Assembly (NCBI RefSeq): GCF_024713945.1
Contig: NC_134679.1
Span: 2,795,001 to 2,859,000 of the forward strand
DNA: 64,000 nucleotides
Source: Dermatophagoides farinae
Taxonomy: Eukaryota; Arthropoda; Arachnida; Sarcoptiformes; Pyroglyphidae
Direction: 5' to 3'
This document shows, piece by piece, positions 1 through 10,159 of this stretch (positions within the stretch are counted from its first letter, which is position 1; every line of letters starts with the position of its first letter). Below the pieces are notes generated by a model. That model had not been told where the DNA came from and did no database searches. It saw only the letters and a program-made list of their open reading frames with translations. A program made the translations under genes and the position numbers.

Positions 1-1
1 A

Positions 2-2604
2 ATCAAATTGATCGGTTTCTGTCCAACATATCTATTCGGTCAAAATAATAGACAAAAATCTGAGAATTTAGTCAAACTTCAATACACGGAATACGATGTA
101 TACCAGCCACCCGAATGTTGGTCATCATCATCATCGAGCAATATTAAACGTTATCGTATTTATTTACCAACTTTAGACGTTTGGAGTTGTGGAATTTTAC
201 TTTATGAAATGTTAACCAATTCAAAACCATTTACAATCAGTACATTGATGAAAAATTCACCAATTTCTAAACAAATAAAGGTAATTTGATTTTTCTCAAT
301 GTTTTCGAAAATGCTTATTGGATAAAAAAAAATTTCATTTACTTTAATCATCTGGTCATATGTTTTGTTTTGGTTTTTTTTCTATATTGTTGTTTTATGC
401 ATAAGCAGTCTGGTATATTTCAAAATCGAAAAGAGCTCACATTATCGTACAATGGAGACGGAGTGCTTGACCTGATTGGACAAATGCTAAAAATTAATCC
501 AATGGAGCGTATCAGAATGGAACACATTTTGCAACATCCATGGTTAAAAAATGGCTGGTGTTCCAATACCGATATCAGTTATGACAATAGTTGCGATGAT
601 GCAAACGCTATTGATTCAAATCTAATCGTTTCACCCGAAACGATGGCGGCTACAATTTATTTTAAAGATCGAAACAAGACGAAAAAGTTTCATGAAATTA
701 CCAATGAAAAAATAGAACGATTGGACAATGATATATTGGATGAATGTTTACGATTACATAATAATGAAGTGAATGATGAACTTGAATTACGTTCAAATAT
801 TCTATACAAACATTGTTATCATACTGCAACTTATTGGCTAATTCACCAGAACAGTGAATATTACCATAAGGTATTGTATATTATTGTGGCCGACCTATTT
901 ATTTTTAGTTTTTTTCTATATTGTATATTTTTAACTATAATCTTGACTTTATTTATTTTTTTTCTCATTGTATTCAATGCAATAGCAATGTAAATTAATG
1001 ATGGTCAACAATGGAAACAACCGAACAAAATACAAAACGACAGTTCCGATCACCAATAAAAATATCGTTGTTCATAGAAATGAATTATTGGAAAATAAAA
1101 AAAGCGATCAGAATTCTGTCTATGATTCAAGATACATTTCCAATGATGGCGAAGATTTTGGGTTTTTAAACACAACGATAACCACTGATGATTATGATGA
1201 CTATGACGGCAATGAATTTCTCGATTCTGGCATACAAAAGGTTAGAATCAATGACATTGAATTTTTTTTTCATTGTTACTGAGTTTTTTTTTGTTCAACA
1301 AAATTAAATTTTAGGACTTTATGGATGGAAATATTGTTCAGAAATTAGAAAAAAGACAACAATTTTCAAAATTTCCGAACTGGTCTGTATCATCATAAAT
1401 CGAACAACAACGTCAAACAATCAAGCTCAATAATCAAATACACGGAAAATTGTCATCATGATGTTGATGTTGTTGACAATCCAATTGTATGGGAATCGAA
1501 ACGTAATAGGAAATGTTTCCAAGGAAATGTTGATGATAAAATGACATCTACTACTATAACATCAACAACAAATGAAAGCAATGATAGTTGCTGTTTATTG
1601 AATGAAGAATCCCAAAACCATATTAACGAATCTAAACGATTGAAATCGATTGCAAATAGTGACACTGTTGATGATGAAACGAATATGAAGAAAAAAAGTT
1701 TCACATTGAAACTATTATTCAGTGGATTGACAAAAAAGTTTTCGTCGAATATGTCGCATATTAATTCATTGTTGAATTTTCATAGCCAAGGCCATCGTCG
1801 GTCATTGAATCCAAATCAAAAAGAATCGTCGAGTTGTACAAATTCACCATGCAAAACTGAGATGTATCAGCTGAAACAACAACAGCACACACGAAGCTAT
1901 GATCAAATCAATATTTATGGCCATTTCAATATCGAAGATTATCATTGTCGCAAGTCACTTTTTTCTGATCATCAAGAACATTTGGTAAACGAAAATGATT
2001 CCATGTGTCGAAAAAAAAAGAAATCTAGACCATCAATAGACAATTTTTGGCGAAAATCTTCCGATAGTGAAAGAATTTATGATGAACCGACAACAAATGT
2101 CTGTAATTCTAGTAGTAATAATTCATCTTCGAATTCATGTTCTTCAGCATCAACATCCAGCTCTAACGAAAACCATACAAGTTCATCGACATTAATCATT
2201 ACAAGTTATGATTGTTATGATGATTGTATTCAAGCGGCCATCCATATCCTGAAGAAGAAGGGAATAAATTTTAAAGAACAACCGTAAGTTTTGTCTATGA
2301 AAATTTTCTGAATTTTTTTTCACGATTACAATGAAATTTTTTTTACTATTTTTTTTGTGGGGTTGGAAATCAAAATATATATAGGAGCAGGAGAAATGGC
2401 ACCCGACAGCTTCGTTGTTGTGTATCAATATCCAATAGGATTATACTTGCATTTCGGATGGATTTTTTTCAAACTGATCCACGAATGTTTATATTGATAC
2501 GAATGAAAAAAATTCGTGGCCAAATGAATGATTTTAAAATCATTTGTAACAATTTGACAAAATATTTTAAAACCAAATCAATGATAAACACAAATGATTT
2601 ATGA
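2..2604 (+). CDS. MELK-like kinase-related protein, 3' part of gene (probable pseudokinase)
   Basis: Best model is join(<2..280, 409..870, 986..1240, 1349..2283, 2385..2604), 716 residues plus stop, in frame throughout; the 5' part lies before the window. In order: the kinase DFG region (IGFC at about residues 4-7), the APE region as PPE (36-38), the F-helix DVWSCGILLYE, the end of the C-lobe (RIRMEHILQHPWL), and a UBA-like segment with LDND and YHTATYWLI, as in MELK. A long Ser/Asn-rich linker follows, then a KA1-like domain from about residue 620 (ILKKKGINFK onward). MELK family members are AMPK-related kinases with kinase, UBA and KA1 domains. Here the metal-binding Asp of DFG reads Gly and the Gly reads Cys, and the usual activation loop is unrecognisable, so catalysis is doubtful. 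The acceptor at 1348 is the least certain; the ttttag at 1314 would lead to a stop at 1396. The MELK assignment is inferred from remembered family motifs. Confidence 0.75.
281..408 (+). other. Intron 1 of the MELK-like gene
   Basis: Phase-0 intron with donor AAG|GTAATT and acceptor AAGCAG|TCT. Reading through it gives a hydrophobic, T-rich stretch unlike the flanking kinase sequence; removing it aligns the C-lobe with kinases. Confidence 0.75.
2284..2384 (+). other. Last intron of the MELK-like gene (hides an apparent stop)
   Basis: The donor CC|GTAAGT at 2284 is a near-perfect consensus. The unspliced frame stops immediately, inside the donor (TAA 2285-2287). Joining to the acceptor ATATAG at 2384 restores an open frame of 73 codons with KA1-like hydrophobic and basic spacing, ending at TGA 2602-2604. 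Confidence 0.75.
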
Positions 2605-2636
2605 GAATATTGAAATGAAAATTGTATTTGCACACG

Positions 2637-2642
2637 AATAAA
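2637..2642 (+). promoter_or_regulatory. Polyadenylation signal of the MELK-like gene
   Basis: AATAAA 33 bases after the stop codon at 2604, with no other canonical signal between. It supports the gene end inferred from the last exon. Confidence 0.6.
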
Positions 2643-4471
2643 ATTGATTTAAAGCAAATAATAAAAAAAAAGAATATATTTCATTATGGATGATTCTGTG
2701 CATATTTTGTCTTCAAAATAGTAATAATATTATCATCATCATCAGAATCGAGCAAATAAACGGCAACATTATTTTTTTTTGATAAAAAAAAATTTTTTTT
2801 TCTTTCCCGATGATCTATGATTTGGAATTACATGAAAAAAGAGAGAGAGAATTCAAAACAGCATGAATAATAAACTTTTATTGTTCATCATTTTTTTTAG
2901 AGTTGTTTCAGGCAACAACATCAAGCAGACAAAAAAAAATATTTTTCTACGCCTTGTCTCTGATAGACGGATGTGTTTGTTTTGTTGTTCACGAATTACA
3001 ATTCATTGGATTCATGTGTTGAATTTTGTTTTTATTTAATTTTTTCAACGTTTTTTGTGTTGATTCGTTTTTTTCGCCATATCTATGTATAGAGAGATTG
3101 CTTTTTCATTTTTTTTTGCTGAATTCTCGATTCATTACATTTACGATTTATCTCGTTTTTTTTTTGACGAAAATTCATATACATGGAAAACGGAAAATCT
3201 AGCAAAAAAACATACAAACATGAAATGACAATTTCATTGGAAACGATAATGACTGGATGTTGACGATGGTTCGAAAAGTCTTGTAGAAATTTAATAAAAA
3301 ATGATGATAAAGTAGAATGAAAAAAAAACAAGAAAAACATCCAAACAATTAGCAATTTTTCTGGTGTTGACTAGCGATCCAATATCAACTGTTTTTCATT
3401 TTCATTTTTTTTCTGGCTCTTAAAAATAGAATTTGCAGACACTCGAAAAATAATTAAAACTCAGTTACAATTGCTATGATGCAAAAATTATTTGTTCAAA
3501 TACTTCCAAAAAGGTCCGGTTAAAAGCTTCAATTAATTATAATGTAGTATAGTCATAAATGGATGAAGAAGAAGGAAAAAAAATGTCAACAATGAACCTA
3601 ATTATCGTTGATATGTTGTTATCCGAACGTATTTTTTATGTTTTGTATCATTTTTTGGTACAAAACAGAAAAATTTCTTGAGTACCATCGTATTTTAATT
3701 TTATTTTAAAAGATATTGCATCGAATCAAATACAGAATGAAAAAGCTTAAAAGAGATCCGATATTCAGGCGAAAAAAGTTTATTTTGGTTTCGGATTCAG
3801 TACATAAGATATTACAAATGGAGAATTCTAGTTGATCTTTTTTTTCTATATTTAATCTAAATGATTATAAAGTCAGTTACGATTCTTTATTTTCTTTTAA
3901 TTTGATGATTTAATTAACATAAGAGTCTCAACCTATTCGCTGTAATTAATCCATTTATTAAGTTGTTGATTCTTGAAGATTTCTATTTCTAATGTATTCA
4001 TTGTTTACATTCAAAGCTTTCATCATTCAAAATCTGGAATATATCAAGCAACTGAAGAATGAAAAAAAAATGTCGTCATGTTCAGGTCCTTTGAGACTAA
4101 CTCTCAATATATACGGACAATAGCATCGTATTTTTGGTTTGTTTGTTTTTTCACATCGTATTCTTTCTGTATTGGATTCACGTTTCAAGACATAAAAATT
4201 AATAAATAATACATTTATTTTTTTATTCCTTTACCGATTCAAGTTTGAATGTCCAGAAAAAAAGAATAAATCTTTTATCGTAAAATGAAACAAAAAAAAA
4301 ATGTGAATACCAAGGTCGGGAAAAAATAGCAATCGATAGTGATGGATGTAACAGATTTTTTTTTTGACTCTTAGAAATGATATAATTTAAAAATTAAAAT
4401 TCCAAACATTATCATTCTGAATTCATTTTCTCATTTAGTCAATGGAAAATTGTCGCTAATGCTGATGTTTC

Positions 4472-4492
4472 ATGTCATAGATTCTATGACAT
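4472..4492. repeat. Perfect short palindrome
   Basis: ATGTCATAGA, one base, then TCTATGACAT: two 10-base arms with a 1-base centre. It could be a dyad binding site, the relic of a transposon end, or chance; no function is assigned. Confidence 0.55.
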
Positions 4493-4774
4493 AGAAAAAG
4501 GTTGGACCACCGCGTTGAAATACGGCAAAAACTTGCAAAAAAACTTTATTTTTCATATATGAAATATTAACAACATTTGCGTGATTTTTGGCCATGAAGC
4601 ATAAAATGTACGAATGTGTGTAGGTATGACTTTATCATTAACATGATGATTATTATTGTTATTTTGTTATATAATAATAAAAATTTAAAATTAACAATAT
4701 GAGAAAGTAGAACAAAAATAGAATTGTTATTAGTTCTTTTCATATAGGAATTCATGAATTTGTAATGTCATTAA

Positions 4775-4928
4775 GGCTTTGGCTACATTACACCGACTAG
4801 TAGTATAGGGCCATTCTTGTAGATCTCAAACATGGAAAACTTTACCGACTTAGCGATTTCTACTTCCACAATGCATTTTTTGTTTGGTCTGTGTCTATAA
4901 AGTAGGCACTAATGTGACCGAAAAGGCC
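4775..4928. mobile_element. Degraded MITE, same family as 46291-46456
   Basis: Begins GGCTTTGGCTAC and ends GTGACCGAAAAGGCC, so the ends are imperfect inverted repeats. The interior shares TACTTYCACAATGCATTTTT and the end shares CTAATGTGACCG-like sequence with the better copy at 46291-46456. It has no coding capacity. The flanks (TTAA on the left, AGAG on the right) no longer show a clear duplication, consistent with age. It lies between convergent genes, where insertion is harmless. Confidence 0.65.
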
Positions 4929-5048
4929 AGAGATTTACATTTTTGTTGAAAAAATATTTCTTAGCGATGGTTGCGCCATCTATTTATCACTTTATTTATT
5001 CTTGATTTCTTTTTTTTGGTCATCTTTATATCTTTATAAAATAAAATG

Positions 5049-5054
5049 TTTATT
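5049..5054 (-). promoter_or_regulatory. Polyadenylation signal of the ABHD-like gene
   Basis: AATAAA on the minus strand 25 bases past the stop codon at 5079. Confidence 0.65.
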
Positions 5055-5078
5055 ATGTATGGTCAATCTGTTCGATAA

Positions 5079-6595
5079 TCAAATAATCTGATGACAATCG
5101 GATAAACGATATAATGCCTGATAATATTGTTCCATTAATCGTTCTGTATAGAATTTTGATTTGAAAAAAGGAAATACTCCTTCCATGAAACCAATATGAC
5201 CACCACGTGATGTGACCAACAATGCCACATGGCGATTTTGTTCGACATCCCAAGGTAATGCTAAGAAAACAAAAAGTAAAGAATTATTCAAATGATCATG
5301 ATTATTAATATATTAACATTATTAACTTACAATCAGTTGTAGGTGCAAACATATCATCGGCTGCATTTATACAAAGTGTTGGCGTACGTATACAATCCAT
5401 TTTGCCTAAATGGCTACTCTCAGCATAATAATGTGAAACACTTTCAAAATTGAATATTTTGATCGTGAATGCTTCATCAAATTCACGAACATTTTGACAC
5501 TGTCGTACACGATCCAAATCGATACCGGGAACATTTTTGAATATCATATGATTAGCATCAACAATATTGACCAATAATCGTGTTAGATGATGATTTAATG
5601 GATAATTGAGACTTCTTTCCATGCTTTCACATCCGGTCATCAAATCCCAACAAACAGATATTAGAAAAGCTGCATCGATTTTTGATTCAAATCCAGTCGT
5701 GATCAAATACCGACATAAAAGTATACCACCAAGCGATATACCTGTAGCGATCAGTTTACAATCAAGATTATAACGACGAATATGATCAATAGCAGTATGA
5801 ATATCATCATCATTTGCAGCACAATATAATCGAGGTGTCAACAATGGTGTATTGCCTAAACCTCGATAATTGATAACAACTGGTCGATATCCAATCTGAA
5901 AGGCTATTGGTACCAATGTTTTTATATATTCTGCTTGTGAACTACCGGTCAGACCAGGCATGAATAATGCAATTGGTTTATGGCGATCCCCAACATTTCC
6001 AAACGAATGACCAGATCGAGAACATGCTGATAGTTTACAATTCGGATCATACCAATCTAACGATATTTGTCCACCATCAGGTGTTTCTAAAAGAGAAAAG
6101 ATCCAATAACATCATTGAAAATATGCGTTCATATATTACAAGTATTACAACTTACGTAATAATTCCCGATGATAATGTAAATCGGAACAAAAACCACGAA
6201 TAAAATTGGCCAAAGCTGTTAATAAATGTGTTTCATAACACCAAATTGTTGGCCAATATTTTTCACTTATTACCGGACAATTGGTCAATAAAAACCATCT
6301 AAATCTTCCATCAGCTGTGACAAGTATTGGTTTCTGATTATCATGGCAAAAACATCGTTATATTATAATAATGTATTCACAATGAAAACACAATACTTAC
6401 TTTTACTATGTTAGCAATATAATGAAAAACATATATGATAAATAAAAGAACGGCAAAAAATGTTCGGGGATTATATAAATAGAAATCGATTATAAAATCC
6501 GTAACATCATTAGCTCGTTGAAATATTAATTGAATCGAATCATGATGATGACCAAAACCACCAAAAATCGGTACAATCAAATTAAACGTATCCAT
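5079..6595 (-). CDS. ABHD3: Alpha/beta hydrolase of the ABHD1/ABHD3 family
   Basis: complement(join(5079..5260, 5331..6086, 6156..6333, 6401..6595)), 436 residues; all splice phases agree and introns are 67-70 bases. Residues about 46-65 form an N-terminal membrane anchor. The sequence KPILVTADGRF and CPVISEKYWPTIWC matches the conserved N-terminal part of ABHD1/3. The hydrolase core has the oxyanion-loop motif MPGLTGSSQ (167-175), the nucleophile elbow GISLGG with Ser242, the acid in NAADD (about 368-369) and the His of SRGGHIGF (His398), so the Ser-Asp-His triad is complete. Family members are membrane-bound lipases; ABHD3 acts on medium-chain and oxidised phosphatidylcholines in mammals, so a phospholipase role is likely. 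Length fits the family (about 400-430). ABHD1 versus ABHD3 cannot be settled here. The gene lies downstream of the DEG/ENaC gene on the same strand. Confidence 0.92.
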
Positions 6596-7217
6596 TTCGT
6601 CGTACCGATGCTATTTACAATTATGATGGTTCAATAACATATGATTATAAACAATTTAGTTTAATAATAAACATCATTCTCAATTTTAGGCTTTTTTTTT
6701 AAACGACAACAAAGTTTACGAAATCGGAAAGAAAAACAAAAAACCCAACTCAGATAAATTTAATGATGATACTCGACAACAACATCAACAACAATCAACA
6801 ATGCATGAATTGATTTGTGCTCGACATTGGACTCCATATGTCAACAATATAGCAAAAAAAAAAAAAAAAAATTTGTTACTATTTTCTTTACTATCACATA
6901 TACGCATTTTGGCTATACAATCATCAACGATTCTAATATCAATGCGCGTGACGATCAATTCGGTATTCGGATGAATTGTCAATAAATATGGCAAACAAAT
7001 GAATTTTGTAACAGATTTATCATTGATGATGATAAGATTTGTAACAAATTTTCCTGAATAACTTTTTTAATGAATGGTTAGAATTGAACAATTTGTTAGA
7101 GATATAAAATGCTATCAATAAGCAAAAAAAAAATCATCATGATTTACATGTCATTGAAAATGCAAAGTAAAAGGAAAAAACAAAACCGAAAAAAAATAAA
7201 ATGAATGTTATACATCA
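6596..7217. other. Intergenic region between the DEG/ENaC and ABHD-like genes
   Basis: Separates two tandem minus-strand genes, so it should hold the 3' end of the channel gene and the promoter of the hydrolase gene. It contains an A run near 6845-6863. No gene or clear promoter motif is seen. Confidence 0.6.
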
Positions 7218-8749
7218 TCAATTTGTTATTTGGATATTTTTTGGCCGATTTTTCATTCGATCATGATAACAAGTCAGAAATTTTTCTAAATAATACCGGA
7301 AACGGATAAGTACACGAGATATAGCACCATAGAATTGTATAACGGATAATCCTAGCCAAATGTGAGCATGTCCACCAAGATAGCCAATAAATTCAAACAA
7401 ACTCATTTGGCGTTCATGTTTAACTTTCTGTACCATTTCATGGTTAGCTTTGATGATAATTCTGGTCACAATTTCATCATTGTTCATAAAATCAACATCT
7501 TCAGATGTTGATATATCCATCGTAGTCGTATAAACTGATTCAAGACAATTTCTTTTACAAATGTGTCGACATTTACGCCTTGCTAATACGAAACGATAAT
7601 AATCGAGATAGCTTCGATGTTGACAAAACTTTACTTTCTCATCATCACTTTGATTGCTGCTCAATGATGACGAATGATGTAGTCTATGGCTGTTATAATC
7701 GCTGTCATCGAAAATTTTTGCTTGGTTAGATACAATTTCATGTAGTAAATTTCTTGTTACAAGACTATAATAGTTTAAACACTGATGTTGCTGCATGGCC
7801 AATGTTTCTTGCAATACACATCGATTGATACATTCACTTTGCGATCTTGGAACTATAGTTGTAAAAAAAAAGAAAACAGAAAAAGCGTTAATTATTGTAA
7901 GAAAGGAAGAATTTTTTTGAAAAAATCACCTTTTTTCAATTCGTATTGATGACAATCTGTACGATATGGTGATGGCATTAATTCAGTGATTAATCTTTTA
8001 AACTGCATGGAATAAATCATACCGGAATCGATTCGAAAAAAATCTGTTTCCAATAATGATGGTAATGTATATGGTGAATGAATACCAACAATAATATCGG
8101 TATCAAGTAATTCTTTTGTATACATTTCGAATGATTTCATACGAACGACAACTTGAACATAGGATATTTTTTGATTATCTATCGTGGTACTAGTTTTTAG
8201 TAAGGATGATGACTGTGATTGCGAAACATTATCATAATCGGATAGAAGTGAAAAATAAGTAAAACATTTTCGTCCTTGTTGTATGCTTTCCAATACGAAA
8301 TTCGATAAACCGGAAATATTGATCGCCTGTTCTTGTGGATGACCATTACCATCTAAAATATAGTAACATTCGGGTATCAATTCAGAAGCATCATAAGTGA
8401 ATTGATCAAATATTTCCATAACCGAATGATTTCTTAATGACGTATATTCATCATGATATATTTGATCATATGTTTCATCAGTAAATTCATTTTGACTAGA
8501 TGATTTTTGTAGACAACAACCACAAATTGTAATCGCTGGAAATGTAATATTAGTTGGTGTTTTATATTCAATTCTAACGTTGGTTTCATGAAGTAAAAAT
8601 TCTGCACATAACCGAAAGATATTAAAACAAAAATATTGTGCACACAGAAAATAGATGATAATTTTCGGTAGAATTTTGATTAAAAAATGAACAATTTTCT
8701 GTTTCTTTATTATCATGATCAGTCCTTTCATTTTAGAACCATAAATCAA
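7218..8749 (-). CDS. DEG/ENaC (pickpocket/ASIC-type) sodium channel subunit
   Basis: complement(join(7218..7852, 7930..8749)), 484 residues in frame. The first exon carries a basic N-terminus, a first membrane helix (about 24-45, ILPKIIIYFLCAQYFCF) and the post-TM1 signature FPAITIC. The second begins with SQSECINRC, the conserved Cys-containing element, followed by a Cys-rich ectodomain stretch. It ends with a second membrane region, FIGYLGGHAHIWLGLSVIQF, whose GLS is the GxS selectivity-filter motif (about residue 440). These channels are trimeric, amiloride-sensitive cation channels used in mechanosensation, chemosensation or acid sensing. The donor AAAAAAG|GTGATT is weak but the only one that joins the two halves in phase. 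Translation could start at Met1 or Met7. The Asn usually following FPAITIC is Gly here. Confidence 0.85.
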
Positions 8750-9350
8750 ATATACATAAAAAAATGGAACAATACAAAATTTAAAAAATGTATTATTGAA
8801 TGAATCAATTATTATTTGTCCTTGAAATTTCTATGTTTGTTGAATCAGGAATAAAGATAATCAAACAGCCCATTGTCATGGATTAAGTTTGTTTGTTTGT
8901 TTTATTAATTGAATAAAGATTTTATGATATGGAACATTGTCGACAATATGTTGTTGATAATAGTTGTCTAGTTTATAAAGAATACAAAATATGATAGATT
9001 ATAATACTATGGTTATGAAAATATAGGATCTTACTCATGCCGTTGACCGTTTAATTTGTATTGAGCTGTTGCTATTCCAATTATCGTCAATTTTTTATCA
9101 GATAATCGAATTCTTAGCAAAAATATATATTGCTGAATAAAATTTTTTTTTAGTATTAATAAACTTGCAGACTGTAAACCGGGCTCACACACTGGCTCAT
9201 GTGTGTGTGTGATATTTAATTTGACTATTGCACAAAGTTGTCAGAATATTTTGTTGTCTTTTTTTTTATTTTTCTGATTGATCAAGAAAGCCAAATAAAT
9301 AAATAAGCTAAAGAATCTGTTGTGAGTCTGTTTGATAATAAACCTAAAAA
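8750..9350. other. Divergent intergenic region (shared upstream region)
   Basis: Lies between the starts of the DEG/ENaC gene (-) and the STEEP1 homologue (+). It probably holds both promoters. A CA/TG-rich stretch at about 9184-9213 has arms that could pair. No specific promoter element can be defended. Confidence 0.55.
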
Positions 9351-10127
9351 ATGCCTAAAGTTGTTTCTCGAAGTATTCTATGTACGGATGCACAGAATCA
9401 TCAACATGAAATTAATAACTATGATACGAATCTACTCGTATATGATTGTATATGTGGTCAGATGTGTTTGATAATCAATCAACCATTAGAAACGTTACCA
9501 TTACGAAAACGAGATGAAAGCCGTATACTTGATCAACAAAAAGAATTTATATATAAATTTTATGCACTTGATGCTACCGATGAAGATTTAATACAAATTT
9601 CATATAAAGATCATTTTGAACGTCGGTTTTTTCGCCGATGTCCACGTTGTCATCTGGCCGTTGGTTATCAACAAGAAATTTCACAACAAACACAGCTTGC
9701 ATCCAAAATGATTGTATTTCTTATGCGTGGTTCGCTATTGGAACGATCAAAAGTAGCATCATCTGGTTCATCAAATCACAATCATCGTCATCATCAAAAT
9801 CAACGTAAATCAACATCATCATCATCAAATGAACAGAATAAAATATTTATAACAAAAAAAGAAATGGGTAAATTTAGTTCAGTTACGGTATCTACTGTTG
9901 ATGAAGAAGAAGAAGAAATTGAAGCACGTGAAATAGCCGATTCTTATGCTGCAAATGCCCGAATAATTGAAAGACAATTGGAACGAAAACGAATGCTAAA
10001 TAAACCCAATACAGATGTATCAGCAACAACAACAACAACAACAATATTACCTGAAGATAATAGTGAGCTTTTGCCCGTCGAAATGAAAAAGCCTAAAGGA
10101 ACGTTAATTGATAAAAATTTTTTATAA
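9351..10127 (+). CDS. STEEP1: STEEP1 (CXorf56-type) homologue
   Basis: An intronless frame of 258 residues. The start MPKVVSRS is the invariant N-terminus of the family and has a good context (AAAAATGCC). Two Cys pairs follow, CICGQMC (about 37-43) and RRCPRCHL, likely metal ligands. The strongest match is the central block MGKFSSVTVSTVDEEEEE, followed by EAREIADSYA and a coiled-coil RQLERKR. The C-terminus KGTLIDKNFL also matches the family. A His/Asn/Ser-rich insertion (about 141-165) is lineage-specific. In mammals STEEP1 binds STING and helps it leave the ER; the protein is conserved in animals where that role is unproved, so a general ER-trafficking role is inferred. It is divergent from the channel gene and convergent with the next gene, with only 30 bases between stops. 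Confidence 0.95.
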   Translation: MPKVVSRSILCTDAQNHQHEINNYDTNLLVYDCICGQMCLIINQPLETLPLRKRDESRILDQQKEFIYKFYALDATDEDLIQISYKDHFERRFFRRCPRCHLAVGYQQEISQQTQLASKMIVFLMRGSLLERSKVASSGSSNHNHRHHQNQRKSTSSSSNEQNKIFITKKEMGKFSSVTVSTVDEEEEEIEAREIADSYAANARIIERQLERKRMLNKPNTDVSATTTTTTILPEDNSELLPVEMKKPKGTLIDKNFL

Positions 10128-10137
10128 ATTTTCTAAT

Positions 10138-10143
10138 AATAAA
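10138..10143 (+). promoter_or_regulatory. Polyadenylation signal of the STEEP1 homologue
   Basis: AATAAA 10 bases after the stop codon. Cleavage 10-30 bases later would fall inside the coding end of the opposite-strand gene. Confidence 0.6.
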
Positions 10144-10153
10144 TTTTCATTTT

Positions 10154-10159
10154 TTTATT
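10154..10159 (-). promoter_or_regulatory. Polyadenylation signal overlapping a stop codon
   Basis: AATAAA on the minus strand shares bases with the TAA stop (10158-10160) of the tail-anchored protein gene. A very short 3' UTR results if it is used. Confidence 0.45.

Larger units (their letters stand above)
2643..5048. other. Intergenic region between convergent genes
   Basis: AT-rich, with many A and T runs. Open frames here are short and composed of Phe/Lys/Asn/Ile from homopolymers; I see no conserved protein. It contains a perfect 21-base palindrome (4472-4492) and a MITE-like copy (4775-4928), listed separately. Confidence 0.7.

Noticed and set aside
1456-1704. Minus-strand frame of 82 codons
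   Set aside because: Antisense of the MELK-like linker exon.
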